Below, one piece after another: positions 1 to 17,901 of a stretch of DNA of 64,000 nt. Source of the DNA: Deinococcus phoenicis. Lineage in GTDB: Bacteria; Deinococcota; Deinococci; Deinococcales; Deinococcaceae. The stretch spans positions 60,322 to 124,321 of the forward strand of contig NZ_JHAC01000070.1 of NCBI RefSeq assembly GCF_000599865.1, written 5' to 3'. Under the pieces are notes generated by a model. That model saw only the letters and a list, made by a program, of their open reading frames with translations. It made no database searches and was not told the origin of the DNA. The stretch's first letter is position 1. Every line of letters starts with the position of its first letter. The position numbers were made by a program, and so were the translations under genes.

Positions 1-250
<250 letters not shown>

Positions 251-256
251 GCCCAG

Positions 257-262
257 AGCGTA
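257..262 (-). promoter_or_regulatory. -10 box TACGCT of GH13 gene
   Basis: TACGCT lies 6 nt before the ATG at 250, a leaderless spacing. Confidence 0.5.
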
Positions 263-338
263 GCAGGAAACTGGGCCGAACTGAAACGATTCAGAGAGGG
301 GGAAGGTGCTGGCCTGTCCCCTGCGTTCCGTGCGCCGC

Positions 339-942
<604 letters not shown>

Positions 943-948
943 GTCTTC

Positions 949-954
949 ACTTTA
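949..954 (-). promoter_or_regulatory. -10 box TAAAGT of minC
   Basis: TAAAGT, then 7 nt, then ATG at 941. It overlaps the alternative GTG start, which argues against that start. Confidence 0.5.
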
Positions 955-1001
955 CCTGCATGCTGGGCCGGCCCGTGAATGCAAGGCGGGCGGGCATGGT
1001 A

Positions 1002-1007
1002 TAGAAT
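1002..1007 (+). promoter_or_regulatory. -10 box TAGAAT of S1-domain gene
   Basis: TAGAAT 30 nt before the start, giving a short leader with a Shine-Dalgarno AGGAGG at 1025-1030; an ordinary leadered promoter. Confidence 0.55.
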
Positions 1008-1012
1008 GTGAC

Positions 1013-1423
<411 letters not shown>

Positions 1424-1554
1424 CGCCCCCCCCCGTCCCCCAGCGTCTTCCCCCAAAATCCAATACAGCATCCGGCCCCTGCCTTCCCCGGCGGGGGTCT
1501 TTGCCGGTCGGCCGGGCCAGCGCGCGTTTTAACCGCCGTGTAACCGGCGTGCGG

Positions 1555-1560
1555 CAGACT
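1555..1560 (+). promoter_or_regulatory. -10 box CAGACT of htrA-like gene
   Basis: CAGACT, 7 nt, ATG 1568; a C-for-T variant of the leaderless box. Confidence 0.4.
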
Positions 1561-1567
1561 GCTGCGC

Positions 1568-2860
<1,293 letters not shown>

Positions 2861-2876
2861 GAGCAGGACCGCTGAG

Positions 2877-2909
2877 GGGCCGGGCGCAGATGGCGTGCCC
2901 GGCCCTTTT
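2877..2909 (+). terminator. Intrinsic terminator after htrA-like gene
   Basis: GGGCCGGGC (2877-2885) pairs perfectly with GCCCGGCCC (2897-2905), followed by TTTT. Confidence 0.8.
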
Positions 2910-2911
2910 CT

Positions 2912-3190
2912 TTACCCGAACAGCGGCCCCAGGTCCATCAGCACGCCGGTCGGCTGCGGGTCCCGGAACTCGTACCCGCCGAACACCTCCAGAAAGGTGG
3001 CGCGGGTAAGCAGGCGCGTCTGCTCACTTGGCCCGGTGGCCTGCACCTCCTCGCCCCGGGCGGTCAGTTGGTAGACGCCGATCTCGTGGAGCCGTGTCTT
3101 TTTGCCGTGGCCCTGCCGCGTGCAGGCGGTGACGGCGAACTCACGACCGCCGCGTGCGGCGAGGAAGGCGAGCAGGTCGGCGGGCAGCAT
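2912..3190 (-). CDS. Hypothetical protein, 92 residues
   Basis: Not recognised. The reading frame is open up to 3265, but the likely start is the ATG at 3190 (MLPADLLAFLAARGGREFAV), because the upstream part is low-complexity and Arg/Pro-rich. The protein is small and soluble with no signal peptide. It contains EIGVYQLTARGEEVQATGPS and ends YEFRDPQPTGVLMDLGPLFG. Convergent with the HtrA gene (its stop is 2 nt beyond that gene's terminator T-run) and divergent from the PH-like gene. Confidence 0.6.
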   Translation of the reverse strand: MLPADLLAFLAARGGREFAVTACTRQGHGKKTRLHEIGVYQLTARGEEVQATGPSEQTRLLTRATFLEVFGGYEFRDPQPTGVLMDLGPLFG

Positions 3191-3281
3191 CGGGAGGGGA
3201 GGATAGCGCAGGGGGGGCCGGCGGCACCTGGCACCTCCACCCCAGGTGATGACGGGGTGGTCCATCTGACGGGTTGCCCTT

Positions 3282-3287
3282 TAGAGT
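3282..3287 (+). promoter_or_regulatory. -10 box TAGAGT
   Basis: TAGAGT, 7 nt, ATG 3295. Confidence 0.45.
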
Positions 3288-4126
3288 GGCCGTGATGGCC
3301 GAGCCTCCCCCGCGCGTGATTCCCACCGTGACCGTGCCCCCGCCGCGTTGGTGGCCGTGGGTGCGGTGGTTGCTGGTGGCCGTCCTCCTGGGATTGCTGG
3401 CCCTGCCCCTGCTGCCCGGGGTACTGCGTCGCCCGGTCTACGAGGTGCGGGGAGGGGAGATTGTCGCCCGCTCGGTCGCCTCCAGCCGGGTCATTCCTGC
3501 CGGGACGGGCGTGGACTGGGTGGAGGTGCGCCGCCTGCGGAAAACGGTCGGATCGGACGCACCGGGCTACGTGGTCGGGCGCTTCGAGGTGGCACGATTC
3601 GGGGAAGCGGACCTGTACACCGACGGGTCAAGCCCGGCGCTGGTCTTTCTCACGCGGCCCCGCGTCACGGTCCTGACACCCGCCGACCCGCACGCCCTCC
3701 TGCGGGTATGGGAGGCGGGGGAGACGGGCACCTTTTACCCGGCCCGGCCCCCGTCGGCCCTGTTCGCTGTGCTGATGGCGCTGGTTCTCCTGGGGCCGCT
3801 GGTGCTTCTGCTGCGCCCGGCGCGCATCCGCTACACCCTGCTTCCCGGCGAACTCGTCACACGCAGTATCCTGCACACGCAGCGGTTTCCACTGGACCGG
3901 ACGAGCGCCGAAGTGACCCGCGAGGGGCTGGGCGTGCGCCTCTTCGGGACAGCAGTTCCGGGCTACCTCACGGGGACCTACGCTCTGAAGGCGGGCCGGG
4001 GCGGACGGGTGCAGGCCGTCGCCACCACGGCACGGCCTGATGCGGCGGTGCTGCTCACGCTGGACGGGACCACCTATTACCTCACGCCCGCCGACCCACG
4101 GGAAGTGCTGGCGCTGTTCGCGCCCC

Positions 4127-4930
<804 letters not shown>

Positions 4931-4942
4931 GCTGGTGAAGGT

Positions 4943-4948
4943 AGCATA
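4943..4948 (-). promoter_or_regulatory. -10 box TATGCT of lysZ
   Basis: TATGCT 12 nt before the ATG at 4930; slightly longer spacing than most boxes here. Confidence 0.4.
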
Positions 4949-5004
4949 CGTTAAGCTGGATAGGTAAAGAGTTATCGGATGGAAAGCAAAAGCGCGGCTT
5001 CTTC

Positions 5005-5316
5005 CTACAGCCCGAAGACGCCCCGCTGTCCCGGCTGCACCAGCTCCGTGTACTCGGGGTGTTCGCGGATGTAGGCGGCCACGAACGGGCACATCGGCAC
5101 GACTTGGCAGCCCTGCGTGCGGGCGTCGTCCAGCGCCACCTGGACGAGCTGCGAACCGAGTCCCTGGCCCTCGTGGCCTTCCTCGACCTCGGTGTGGGTG
5201 AACATCAGGGCGTCACCCGCCGGGCGGTACTCAGCGAACCCCACCACCCGCCCGTCCTGCCTGATCTCATAGCGGCTCTCGGCCTCGTTGTTGGTCACCT
5301 GCGCTTCGCCAGTCAT
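5005..5316 (-). CDS. Small GNAT-fold acetyltransferase (GCN5-related, PF14542-like)
   Basis: A 103-residue protein matching the minimal GNAT family: RYEIRQDGRVVGFAEYRPAG, FTHTEVEEGHEGQGLGSQLV (acetyl-CoA pyrophosphate loop G-x-G-x-G/S), VPMCPFVAAYIREHPEY. The acceptor substrate is unknown for the family. Last gene of a three-gene operon: its ATG overlaps the stop of the upstream yjjX-like gene as ATGA (5313-5316), so translation is likely coupled. Confidence 0.85.
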   Translation of the reverse strand: MTGEAQVTNNEAESRYEIRQDGRVVGFAEYRPAGDALMFTHTEVEEGHEGQGLGSQLVQVALDDARTQGCQVVPMCPFVAAYIREHPEYTELVQPGQRGVFGL

Positions 5317-5918
5317 GCTTCAGGGTATAGCCCCGCTCCGCCATACAGGCCGTCCCTTAAGGGAGTCGCAGCCAGGGCCACCGCCTGTCGCCACACGTCC
5401 GCGCGGGTCACCAGCCCCCCGGTCAGTGCCCCCACGCTCCCCACCCCGCGCTTGAGGTCCTTCATCCCCAGCACGTCGTCCATCACCGGCCCGAGTTCCT
5501 CGCCCGCCCGGACCCGCGCCGCGACGAGGGGAGGCAGGCGCAGGTCCGCCGTGCGCGACACCTCCACACGCACCCGGCCCTTCCAGGCGTGCGCGACGGC
5601 CACTACACCGAACAGCCAGCCGTCAGGTCCGGCAAACGTCACGCCACCTTCCAGCCCCACACCCCAGCGCGCGCGGCCCCAGCCCTCCGCCTTTCCGCTG
5701 AGGGCCAGGGCCGCGCGTGCCCGGTTCACGGCCCCCTCGCGCGTCTGCGCCTCCCCGAGGGGCTGGTCGGGAACGCCGCTGGCGACGGCCACACCCTCCA
5801 CGCTCGCGCCGGGCCACCAGCCCTGGAAGACGTCCCGGACCGGCTGCACCTTCGCGGGGTTCAGGCTGCCCACCGAGACGCGCGGGGGAGGAGCGTCTGT
5901 CGCGGCATCCCCAGTCAC
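5313..5918 (-). CDS. Non-canonical purine NTP phosphatase (YjjX / DUF84, ITPase-XTPase)
   Basis: A 201-residue house-cleaning enzyme that removes inosine or xanthosine triphosphate. Diagnostic stretches are VGSLNPAKVQPVRDVF near the N-terminus, VASGVPDQPLGEAQTREGAVNRA, WGVGLEGGV, and the C-terminal KDLKRGVGSVGALTGGLVTR. The frame is open further upstream, but the GTG at 5918 overlaps the stop of the dinB-like gene as GTGA (5915-5918), the same 4-nt coupling seen at the other end of this gene, so I prefer it. Confidence 0.85.
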   Translation of the reverse strand: MTGDAATDAPPPRVSVGSLNPAKVQPVRDVFQGWWPGASVEGVAVASGVPDQPLGEAQTREGAVNRARAALALSGKAEGWGRARWGVGLEGGVTFAGPDGWLFGVVAVAHAWKGRVRVEVSRTADLRLPPLVAARVRAGEELGPVMDDVLGMKDLKRGVGSVGALTGGLVTRADVWRQAVALAATPLRDGLYGGAGLYPEA

Positions 5919-6355
5919 GGCGTTCCCTCCCCCTGCGGCCCTTCCGGCGGCGACCACTCGCCCAGCACCCGCCGCAACAGGGCCACCTGGCCCCAGTGAT
6001 AGGCGCTGTGCGCGGCCAGATCCGTCAGCACCTCCCGCGCCCGCTCGGAGGGCCGCTCAGCCAGGGCGCGTGCCTCGGCCAGGCCCAGCCGCAGCTCGGT
6101 CAGGCAGGCCGAGAACGCGGCCTCGTCGGGCAGGTCCGGCCAGATGTCCAGGCCCTCCGGCCAGGTTTCCCTTTTCCCCGAGGCGAGGTCGAGGCTGGCC
6201 CGCTGCGTCACCGCGAGGTGCGCCAGCAACTCTGCGAGCGTATAGGGCACGCCCGGCACGCTCTGGGCGGCGGCCCCCAGGGTCAGGCCGTCCAGCAACG
6301 TCTCCGGGGCCGGGAAGATCGCGCCGCCCCCCAGCGCCGATTGCAGCAGGTTCAT
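5915..6355 (-). CDS. DinB-superfamily protein
   Basis: A 146-residue four-helix DinB/YfiT-type protein: PYTLAELLAHLAVTQRASLD, then the C-terminal LTDLAAHSAYHWGQVALLRR with the conserved H-x3-H-x2-Q helix that binds a metal in characterised relatives. Many Deinococcus members are uncharacterised; some are thiol-dependent transferases. First gene of the dinB-yjjX-GNAT operon. TAGGCT lies 7 nt before the ATG at 6355, which sets this start rather than a longer open frame to 6409. Confidence 0.82.
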   Translation of the reverse strand: MNLLQSALGGGAIFPAPETLLDGLTLGAAAQSVPGVPYTLAELLAHLAVTQRASLDLASGKRETWPEGLDIWPDLPDEAAFSACLTELRLGLAEARALAERPSERAREVLTDLAAHSAYHWGQVALLRRVLGEWSPPEGPQGEGTP

Positions 6356-6362
6356 GCCCGGC

Positions 6363-6368
6363 AGCCTA
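6363..6368 (-). promoter_or_regulatory. -10 box TAGGCT of dinB-like operon
   Basis: TAGGCT, 7 nt, ATG 6355. Confidence 0.5.
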
Positions 6369-6538
6369 GCCCACGGGCCGCCCGCCGCGCGGGAGGGGAG
6401 GGGGAACACGCGGCCGGGGCCTGCGGTCCAGCAATGCCAAAGGGAACCTCAAGGGAGCGTTGTGCGCACCTGAAGCGCGCGTTCAGCCATCTGTCAGGCC
6501 CGGGCGGCACACTGCGGGTAGCTCGACAGGAGACAGAG

Positions 6539-6997
6539 ATGTGTATGCCGGATGCCACCCCCATCGAAATTCTTCTTGTCGAGGACAGTGAACCCGACAT
6601 CCTCCTGACCGAGGAAGCTTTTGCCTCTGCGGGCGTCGCCAACCGCCTGCACATCACCCGTGACGGCGTGGAGGCGCTGGCCTTCCTGAGACGGGGCGAC
6701 GAGTATGTGGACGTCCCCCGCCCCGACGTGATCCTGCTCGACATCAACATGCCCCGGATGAACGGTCTGGAGGTGCTGGCCGAACTCAAGCGTGACCCGC
6801 TGCTGATGACCATTCCCGTCATCATTCTGACCACCAGCCAGGCCGACGAGGATATTCTGCGGTCCTACCAGGCGCACGCGGCGAGTTATATGGTCAAGCC
6901 CATCGACTTCAGCCACTTCTATGAGGCGATTCAGGCCCTCGGGCGCTACATGCTGAGCATCGTGCGCGTGCCGCCTCCGTCCCGCACGCAGTTATAA
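6539..6997 (+). CDS. Single-domain response regulator (Rcp1-like)
   Basis: A 152-residue stand-alone receiver: EILLVEDSEPDILLTEEAF (acidic pocket E-D), VILLDINMPRMNGLEVL (phospho-acceptor Asp in LLDIN), PVIILTTSQADEDI (Thr/Ser) and MVKPIDFSHF (Lys). The spacing and FSHFYEAIQALGRYML tail match the Rcp1/CheY-like partners of phytochrome-type kinases. There is no output domain. No kinase is adjacent; a phytochrome-like kinase lies at 39.5 kb. Starts are ATG 6539 or ATG 6545, with the Shine-Dalgarno AGGAGA just upstream. Confidence 0.9.
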   Translation: MCMPDATPIEILLVEDSEPDILLTEEAFASAGVANRLHITRDGVEALAFLRRGDEYVDVPRPDVILLDINMPRMNGLEVLAELKRDPLLMTIPVIILTTSQADEDILRSYQAHAASYMVKPIDFSHFYEAIQALGRYMLSIVRVPPPSRTQL

Positions 6998-7044
6998 GAC
7001 GAACGCCGGTGGAATCGTTGACGAAGTGATTCCATCCGGGCGGG

Positions 7045-7163
7045 AGGAGCAGCGTCCTCAGGCGTCTGTTCGCGACGATGCGAGCAGGAGAACAGACGGG
7101 TTCCGGGAGATAGCTGGACTTCCGACGCTATCCCAGGAGTCAAGGAAGCGGACGCAATCCGTA
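7045..7163. repeat. Fragment of dispersed intergenic repeats
   Basis: The gap 6998-7224 has no credible gene. It contains GCGTCCTCAGGCGTCTGTTC, resembling the inner part of the repeats at 13.8 and 28.9 kb, joined to a palindromic unit 7096-7163 (ACGGGTTCCGGGAGAT ... CAATCCGT) related to those at 30.2 and 47.5 kb. Confidence 0.45.
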
Positions 7164-7224
7164 GACCTCCAGCTTCCCGCAGCACAGGCTGATTCTGGGG
7201 CTACGGGCCGGGAAACGCTCCGGT

Positions 7225-9534
<2,310 letters not shown>

Positions 9535-9541
9535 GCGGGGC

Positions 9542-9547
9542 AGAATA
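9542..9547 (-). promoter_or_regulatory. -10 box TATTCT of relA
   Basis: TATTCT, 7 nt, GTG 9534. Confidence 0.5.
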
Positions 9548-9644
9548 GCGCGCGGAGCACGGCCGGAAGGGTGGGACAATCACCGGTCGCCCGCGCCGCG
9601 CCGGCCAGGTGAGACGCCCCCGATCGGAGCGGCGCCTTATCTGC

Positions 9645-9650
9645 TAGAAT
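9645..9650 (+). promoter_or_regulatory. -10 box TAGAAT of typA leader
   Basis: TAGAAT 143 nt before the typA ATG; transcription from here would produce a leader of about 137 nt containing the hairpin at 9665-9722. Confidence 0.55.
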
Positions 9651-9664
9651 CTCCGTTTGGGTGT

Positions 9665-9722
9665 CCCGCCCACGCCAGCACTCCGGGAGTCTTTGCAGGA
9701 GTTGCCGTGCGGCGGGCTTTTT
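9665..9722 (+). promoter_or_regulatory. Terminator-like hairpin in the typA leader (possible attenuator)
   Basis: CCCGCC and CACG (9665-9674) pair with CGTG and GGCGGG (9706-9716, one bulged C); ACTCC (9680-9684) pairs with GGAGT (9698-9702); TTTTT follows at 9718-9722. A second GGAGT at 9686-9690 gives an alternative, shorter pairing. The right arm contains a Shine-Dalgarno and GTG of a possible leader peptide, so translation would compete with the hairpin. Confidence 0.5.
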
Positions 9723-9790
9723 CGTGCCTACCAGAGCAGAAGGCTTCAGGCTTACGGCTGAGGGCCAACCGCTCCGAACAAGGGAGCTGA
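9707..9790 (+). CDS. Possible 27-residue leader peptide upstream of typA
   Basis: GTG at 9707 is preceded by AGGAG (9697-9701, 5-nt spacer). The frame reads [12 protein letters not shown], then Arg-rich sequence, and ends in TGA 3 nt before the typA ATG. Its ribosome-binding site lies in the closing arm of a terminator-like hairpin. The position suggests translational coupling or attenuation, but nothing else proves that it is translated. Confidence 0.3.
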   Translation: MRRAFSCLPEQKASGLRLRANRSEQGS

Positions 9791-9793
9791 CCT

Positions 9794-11575
<1,782 letters not shown>

Positions 11576-11606
11576 GCGCCGCCCACAGGGCTGAAACGAA
11601 AAAAGA

Positions 11607-11638
11607 GGAGACCCCCGGGGCAGCCCTGGGGGTTTCTC
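11607..11638 (+). terminator. Terminator after typA
   Basis: GAGACCCCCGGGG pairs with CCTGGGGGTTTCTC around a short loop, followed by a T-rich stretch. Confidence 0.75.
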
Positions 11639-11751
11639 CGTTTCCCGGGCAGTGGCGGAGCGCGGTTCGGGAACTCTGGCGGGCCGGGAAGCGTAGGGTG
11701 AGGTATGTCTGATCTGGTGCCCGCGCGGCGGCTTCGGGGGGGAGAGCGGTC

Positions 11752-12720
11752 GTGGGCGTTCTAGCGGCCCTGATCGGGGCGTTCGGTTGGGTGGTTCATC
11801 CGCTGGCCGGACTGGGGCTGGCGTTCTTCGCGTCGGTGATCTTCTCGCGCCGGGGCCGGGACTGGCGGCCTGTGGCGGTGGCGGCGGCTCTGCTGGTGGG
11901 GCTGGCGGTGCTGGGGGCAGACTGGGTGGTGCATCCGGCGGCGGGGATGCTGCTGGGTTTCTTCGGCTCGCAGGCCTTTCACCGCTGGCGGGAGCACTGG
12001 CCCGCGCTGCTGGCGGGTCTGGTCAGCGCCGCGTTCTTCATGGCCCTGGGGGCGTCGTGGCTTATCTTTCCGCTGCTCATCATGGGGATGATCTGGCTGT
12101 TTACCGCCGTCTTCACGTGGCCGGGCGAAAAAGGCCCTGCCCCCCTGGGTTCCTCGCCGTCCGTCTCCGCGCTGCCCGAGCAGGGGGGCGGCCTGCCGCT
12201 GGGCGGTTTCGGCTCCCGTGCGGAGAAGGTGGCGGCGAAAGCGGCCCGCCGCGAGGCCCGGAGACAGGCCAGACACCGCCTGGAGACACCTCCGCCCCCT
12301 GTTCCCGCGCCCGCTGCCCCCGATCTCTTCACCGCGTATCTCCGTGACGAGCGCCTGCCGGGCGAGGCCCGCGCCCAGCTCGCCGCGCTGAACCTGCGGA
12401 CCCGCGAGGCCCTGGCGCACCTGGAAACCCTGGGCCAGCAGGGCAGCGAGGCGGCGTATCTGGCCCGCGCCGTGCGTGAAGAGTACGCGCCGACGGCGGT
12501 GCAGGCCTACCTCAAGCTCCCGCCCACGCTGGCCGACACCGCGCCCCTTCAGGACGGCAAGACGGGCCGTGACCTGCTCCGCGAACAGCTCGACATTCTG
12601 CTGGACGCGGTGCAGGACATCCTGGGCACGACGTTGCGGGCGGGGGGCCAGGACCTGCTGACCCATCAGCGGTTTCTGGAAGAGAAGTTCCGCAAGGCGC
12701 GGGGCGACCTGGAGGTCTAG
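11752..12720 (+). CDS. Membrane protein of unknown function, 322 residues
   Basis: GTG start at 11752 behind GGGGGAGAG. The N-terminal third is hydrophobic with about four membrane segments in two alternating WVVHPLAG / WVVHPAAG units (about 10-120), which suggests an internal duplication. A basic Ala/Arg linker (AAKAARREARRQARHR, about 160-180) leads into a soluble helical domain (about 195-322) ending HQRFLEEKFRKARGDLEV. The C-terminal half resembles 5-bromo-4-chloroindolyl-phosphate-hydrolysis-type or XpaC-like helical domains only vaguely. No function assigned. Confidence 0.7.
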   Translation: MGVLAALIGAFGWVVHPLAGLGLAFFASVIFSRRGRDWRPVAVAAALLVGLAVLGADWVVHPAAGMLLGFFGSQAFHRWREHWPALLAGLVSAAFFMALGASWLIFPLLIMGMIWLFTAVFTWPGEKGPAPLGSSPSVSALPEQGGGLPLGGFGSRAEKVAAKAARREARRQARHRLETPPPPVPAPAAPDLFTAYLRDERLPGEARAQLAALNLRTREALAHLETLGQQGSEAAYLARAVREEYAPTAVQAYLKLPPTLADTAPLQDGKTGRDLLREQLDILLDAVQDILGTTLRAGGQDLLTHQRFLEEKFRKARGDLEV

Positions 12721-12794
12721 GCAAAAGTGCCGGGGGCCTGGGGGTGAACGCCCACCGGGCCACCTGACCCCTTGGTTTCCCCGGGGGCAGCCGT

Positions 12795-12800
12795 TATCCT
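12795..12800 (+). promoter_or_regulatory. -10 box TATCCT
   Basis: TATCCT 19 nt before ATG 12820, leaving room for a short leader with AGGA at 12814-12817. Confidence 0.35.
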
Positions 12801-12819
12801 GACAGAAGAGATCAGGATT

Positions 12820-13347
12820 ATGACGCACCCCCTCCCTACTACCCCTTCCACCGAAACCCCCCTTCAGAGTGACCGGTACGCCGCGTCGCTGCTGCGGGCC
12901 GCCGAGGCGGTGCTGGCGTGCCTCCATCCGCGTGCGCCGCTGCGGCTGGCGCAGGTTTCCCTGGACGGTGCGTCCGGCGTGAGCTATGCCCTCGCCCCCG
13001 ACCCCGAAGCTCTGGCCCTCAACCGGGGCTTGCGGGAGGAGGTCGTGCTGGTGGCCCTGGCCCAGACCGCTGTCGCCCGTCTGCTGGAGCTGCCCGCCCC
13101 GCCGCTCGCCCAGGACCGCGATCCCCGGAGCCTGCTGGCCGCCGCCCTGAGGGACCCGGAAGAACTCGGCGTGCTCGACGCGCAACTCGCCGTGCTGGAG
13201 GCGCGGGCGCGGGCCACGCTCCGGCGGTCCTGGGCCGAGGTGGAAGTGGTCGCGGCGGGCCTGCGGGACCACGGCACGTTGGATGCCCAGGCGGTCGCCC
13301 ACCGCATCGCGTGCGCCCAGGGTATCCGGGGCACGCTTCTGAATTGA
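12820..13347 (+). CDS. Uncharacterised 175-residue protein
   Basis: Not recognised. The start is ATG 12820 (MTHPLPTTPSTETPLQSDRY) behind AGGA. The protein is helical, Ala/Leu/Arg-rich and has no membrane segment. The C-terminal SWAEVEVVAAGLRDHGTLDA recalls the last helices of FtsH-type M41 peptidases (E-x2-A-x2-L...G-T-L-D), but no HExxH is present, so this is only a shape similarity. It lies between the membrane protein at 11752 and the DUF1540 gene. Confidence 0.65.
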   Translation: MTHPLPTTPSTETPLQSDRYAASLLRAAEAVLACLHPRAPLRLAQVSLDGASGVSYALAPDPEALALNRGLREEVVLVALAQTAVARLLELPAPPLAQDRDPRSLLAAALRDPEELGVLDAQLAVLEARARATLRRSWAEVEVVAAGLRDHGTLDAQAVAHRIACAQGIRGTLLN

Positions 13348-13496
13348 CTCCGGTTTCCCTGCTCAGCCAGCCTTTCTGCGGATAAGCAGAGAATCATACC
13401 CGGAAAACTCGGATTTGTAGTCCAGTCTTCATTTTGAGAGGACGGACACGGTCGCGCGCCTGTGATGGATGCACTCTGCGTTCAGGAGGCCACACC

Positions 13497-13691
13497 ATGA
13501 ACGACACGAACAGCACCCAGGGCAGCATCGTGAGCCGTTGTGACGCCACCAGTTGCCGCTACAACGAGGAGCGCGAGTGCCACGCCGGACAGATCGAAGT
13601 GGCGATGAGCGGTCAGATGGCCCAGTGCCTGACCTACACGCCCGAGGATGGCCTGGGCGACAGCCAGCGCCCCAGCCAGGGCACCCACTGA
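13497..13691 (+). CDS. DUF1540 small Cys-rich protein
   Basis: 64 residues; start ATG 13497 with AGGAGG 8 nt upstream. The core reads VSRCDATSCRYNEERECHAG then IEVAMSGQMAQCLTYTP: four cysteines in the C-x4-C-x7-C-x16-C arrangement typical of DUF1540, presumably a metal-binding knuckle. Function unknown. Two hairpins follow the stop, so transcription ends here. Confidence 0.85.
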   Translation: MNDTNSTQGSIVSRCDATSCRYNEERECHAGQIEVAMSGQMAQCLTYTPEDGLGDSQRPSQGTH

Positions 13692-13706
13692 AGCCGGCTT
13701 TCCCGT

Positions 13707-13731
13707 GGCCCCGGCCGAGCGTGTCGGGGCC
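13707..13731 (+). terminator. Hairpin after DUF1540 gene
   Basis: GGCCCCGG-CCGAGCGTGT-CGGGGCC stem; short T-containing tail. First of two tandem hairpins. Confidence 0.5.
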
Positions 13732-13748
13732 ATGTTTGTGGTGGCCTT

Positions 13749-13776
13749 AAAGCCGTTGCCGTAAGGCGGCTTTTTT
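13749..13776 (+). terminator. Intrinsic terminator, second of tandem pair
   Basis: AAAGCCG ... CGGCTTTTTT stem with a T6 run (13771-13776). Confidence 0.75.
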
Positions 13777-13805
13777 CCGCAGGCGTTGGCCGAGGGGAGG
13801 GGGCT

Positions 13806-13982
13806 GGCGTCCTCAAGGGGAGGGCAGGCTGGCTCAGGCGAGTCCGTTCTGGAGGCGTGGCGTGCTCATGCGCGTCCGTTCACGACGATGCCCAAGACAG
13901 CGCGTGAAGTTGACAGGAGCATAGGGCAGCTGGAAAGGCACTTGGGGCGCTTTCCCCCGGGGCCGTCATTCTGTCCCAGGCT

Positions 13983-13985
<3 letters not shown>
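13806..13985. repeat. Dispersed TAGAGC-end element, copy A (diverged)
   Basis: Read on the minus strand it begins TAGAGCCTGGGACAGAATGA at 13985 and later contains the GGGAAAGCGCCCC and CGCTGTCTTGG blocks shared with the 28.9 kb copy. Its first three bases are the TAG stop codon of the CDF transporter gene. The left edge is uncertain. Confidence 0.5.
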
Positions 13986-14870
<885 letters not shown>

Positions 14871-14876
14871 CGGGGA

Positions 14877-14882
14877 AGGCTA
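14877..14882 (-). promoter_or_regulatory. -10 box TAGCCT of CDF gene
   Basis: TAGCCT, 6 nt, ATG 14870. Confidence 0.45.
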
Positions 14883-14929
14883 ACAGGGTTAGGCGCGGCG
14901 AAAAGCGGCACCGGGCGGGGGACAGTCGG

Positions 14930-15382
14930 TCAGGCCGGGGGCAGCGACACGTGCCATTCTGCCCCGAGCTGCCTACCCCCGATGTTCAGCACGGTCAGCG
15001 CGGAAGTGCCGATGCTCGCCAGCTTGACACTGGCCCTCGCCGTCTGGCCGTTCTTCATGCAGGTGAAGGTGGAATCCAGGCCGCCCAGGTTGACGCGCGT
15101 CGTGTTGAGCAGCTCGTACCGTCCGGCCTGACGCAGGAGCGCGGCCCGGCCTTGCAGGTCGACGGGGACAAACGACGCGGCAGAGCCGTCCGCCGGCAGA
15201 TACCTGAGGACCTGCTCCGTGTTGCCGCTGACCCAGCCTATGGCCGCTTCGTTCCACTTCACCTCGCCGCAGGCTTCCAGAACGTCGGCGCTGACCGTCA
15301 CACTGACAATCTGAACCTGAGGCTTGGTCTGGTTGCAACTGGCGAGGGGTGCAAGGAGCAGCAGGGGCAGCAATCGGCGCAT
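14930..15382 (-). CDS. Lipoprotein of unknown function
   Basis: 150 residues. MRRLLPLLLLAPLASC is a lipoprotein signal with lipobox LASC (Cys16). The mature part is beta-rich, contains WNEAAIGWVSGNTEQVLRYL and STFTCMKNGQTARASVKLAS with two further cysteines, and has no recognised domain. The start at 15382 is chosen because the signal peptide begins there and TAGCTT is 5 nt upstream; the open frame to 15421 would bury the signal. Divergent from uvrD. Confidence 0.75.
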   Translation of the reverse strand: MRRLLPLLLLAPLASCNQTKPQVQIVSVTVSADVLEACGEVKWNEAAIGWVSGNTEQVLRYLPADGSAASFVPVDLQGRAALLRQAGRYELLNTTRVNLGGLDSTFTCMKNGQTARASVKLASIGTSALTVLNIGGRQLGAEWHVSLPPA

Positions 15383-15387
15383 GTCCG

Positions 15388-15393
15388 AAGCTA
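15388..15393 (-). promoter_or_regulatory. -10 box TAGCTT of lipoprotein gene
   Basis: TAGCTT, 5 nt, ATG 15382; spacing is shorter than usual. Confidence 0.35.
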
Positions 15394-15460
15394 ACACGGT
15401 CAGGGCGGCCAGCCCGGCCAAAATCAGCGCTGGTTACGCCCCCAACATAACCCCACCTGC

Positions 15461-15466
15461 TAGAAT
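15461..15466 (+). promoter_or_regulatory. -10 box TAGAAT of uvrD
   Basis: TAGAAT, 6 nt, GTG 15473; no clear -35. Confidence 0.6.
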
Positions 15467-15472
15467 CGTTCG

Positions 15473-17707
<2,235 letters not shown>

Positions 17708-17715
17708 ACCTCGGA

Positions 17716-17901
17716 GGAGTTGTCCAAATGACGCCGCTGGGGGCGTTCTCCCTTCAGCGGCGTCATTCGCTGCTCTGCGGCTTTGCAAGTCCCGAATGCT
17801 CTCCTTATTTCGCTCGCGCTCGCTGGCCTGGGCACATGGCCGCCTATGAGGACGCCTGTCCGCTCCATCAAAAAGAAGTTCCCTTTTTGACAACTGCTCT
17901 A
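17716..17901. repeat. Dispersed TAGAGC-end element, copy B
   Basis: Minus-strand reading begins TAGAGCAGTTGTCAAAAAGG at 17901, has the CTTCTTTTTGA hairpin partner, a GACAGGCGTCCTCA block and the GAGAGCATTCGGGA block shared with other copies, and ends TTTGGACAACTC. Its first TAG is the stop codon of the Nudix gene. A perfect 13-bp hairpin AATGACGCCGCTG/CAGCGGCGTCATT (17727-17739 and 17755-17767) lies just downstream of uvrD and may terminate it. Confidence 0.6.

Noticed and set aside
5059..6369. Long plus-strand open frame of about 436 codons
   Set aside because: Opposite to the well-supported dinB/yjjX/GNAT operon; Arg/Pro/Ala-rich translation without any motif, typical of high-GC antisense frames.
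11705..11764. ATG 11705 short frame before the membrane protein
   Set aside because: Ends in TAG at 11761-11763, different frame from the gene at 11752, no support for translation.
12820..13347. FtsH-like peptidase fragment
   Set aside because: Only the C-terminal helix pattern is similar; HExxH and AAA motifs are missing.
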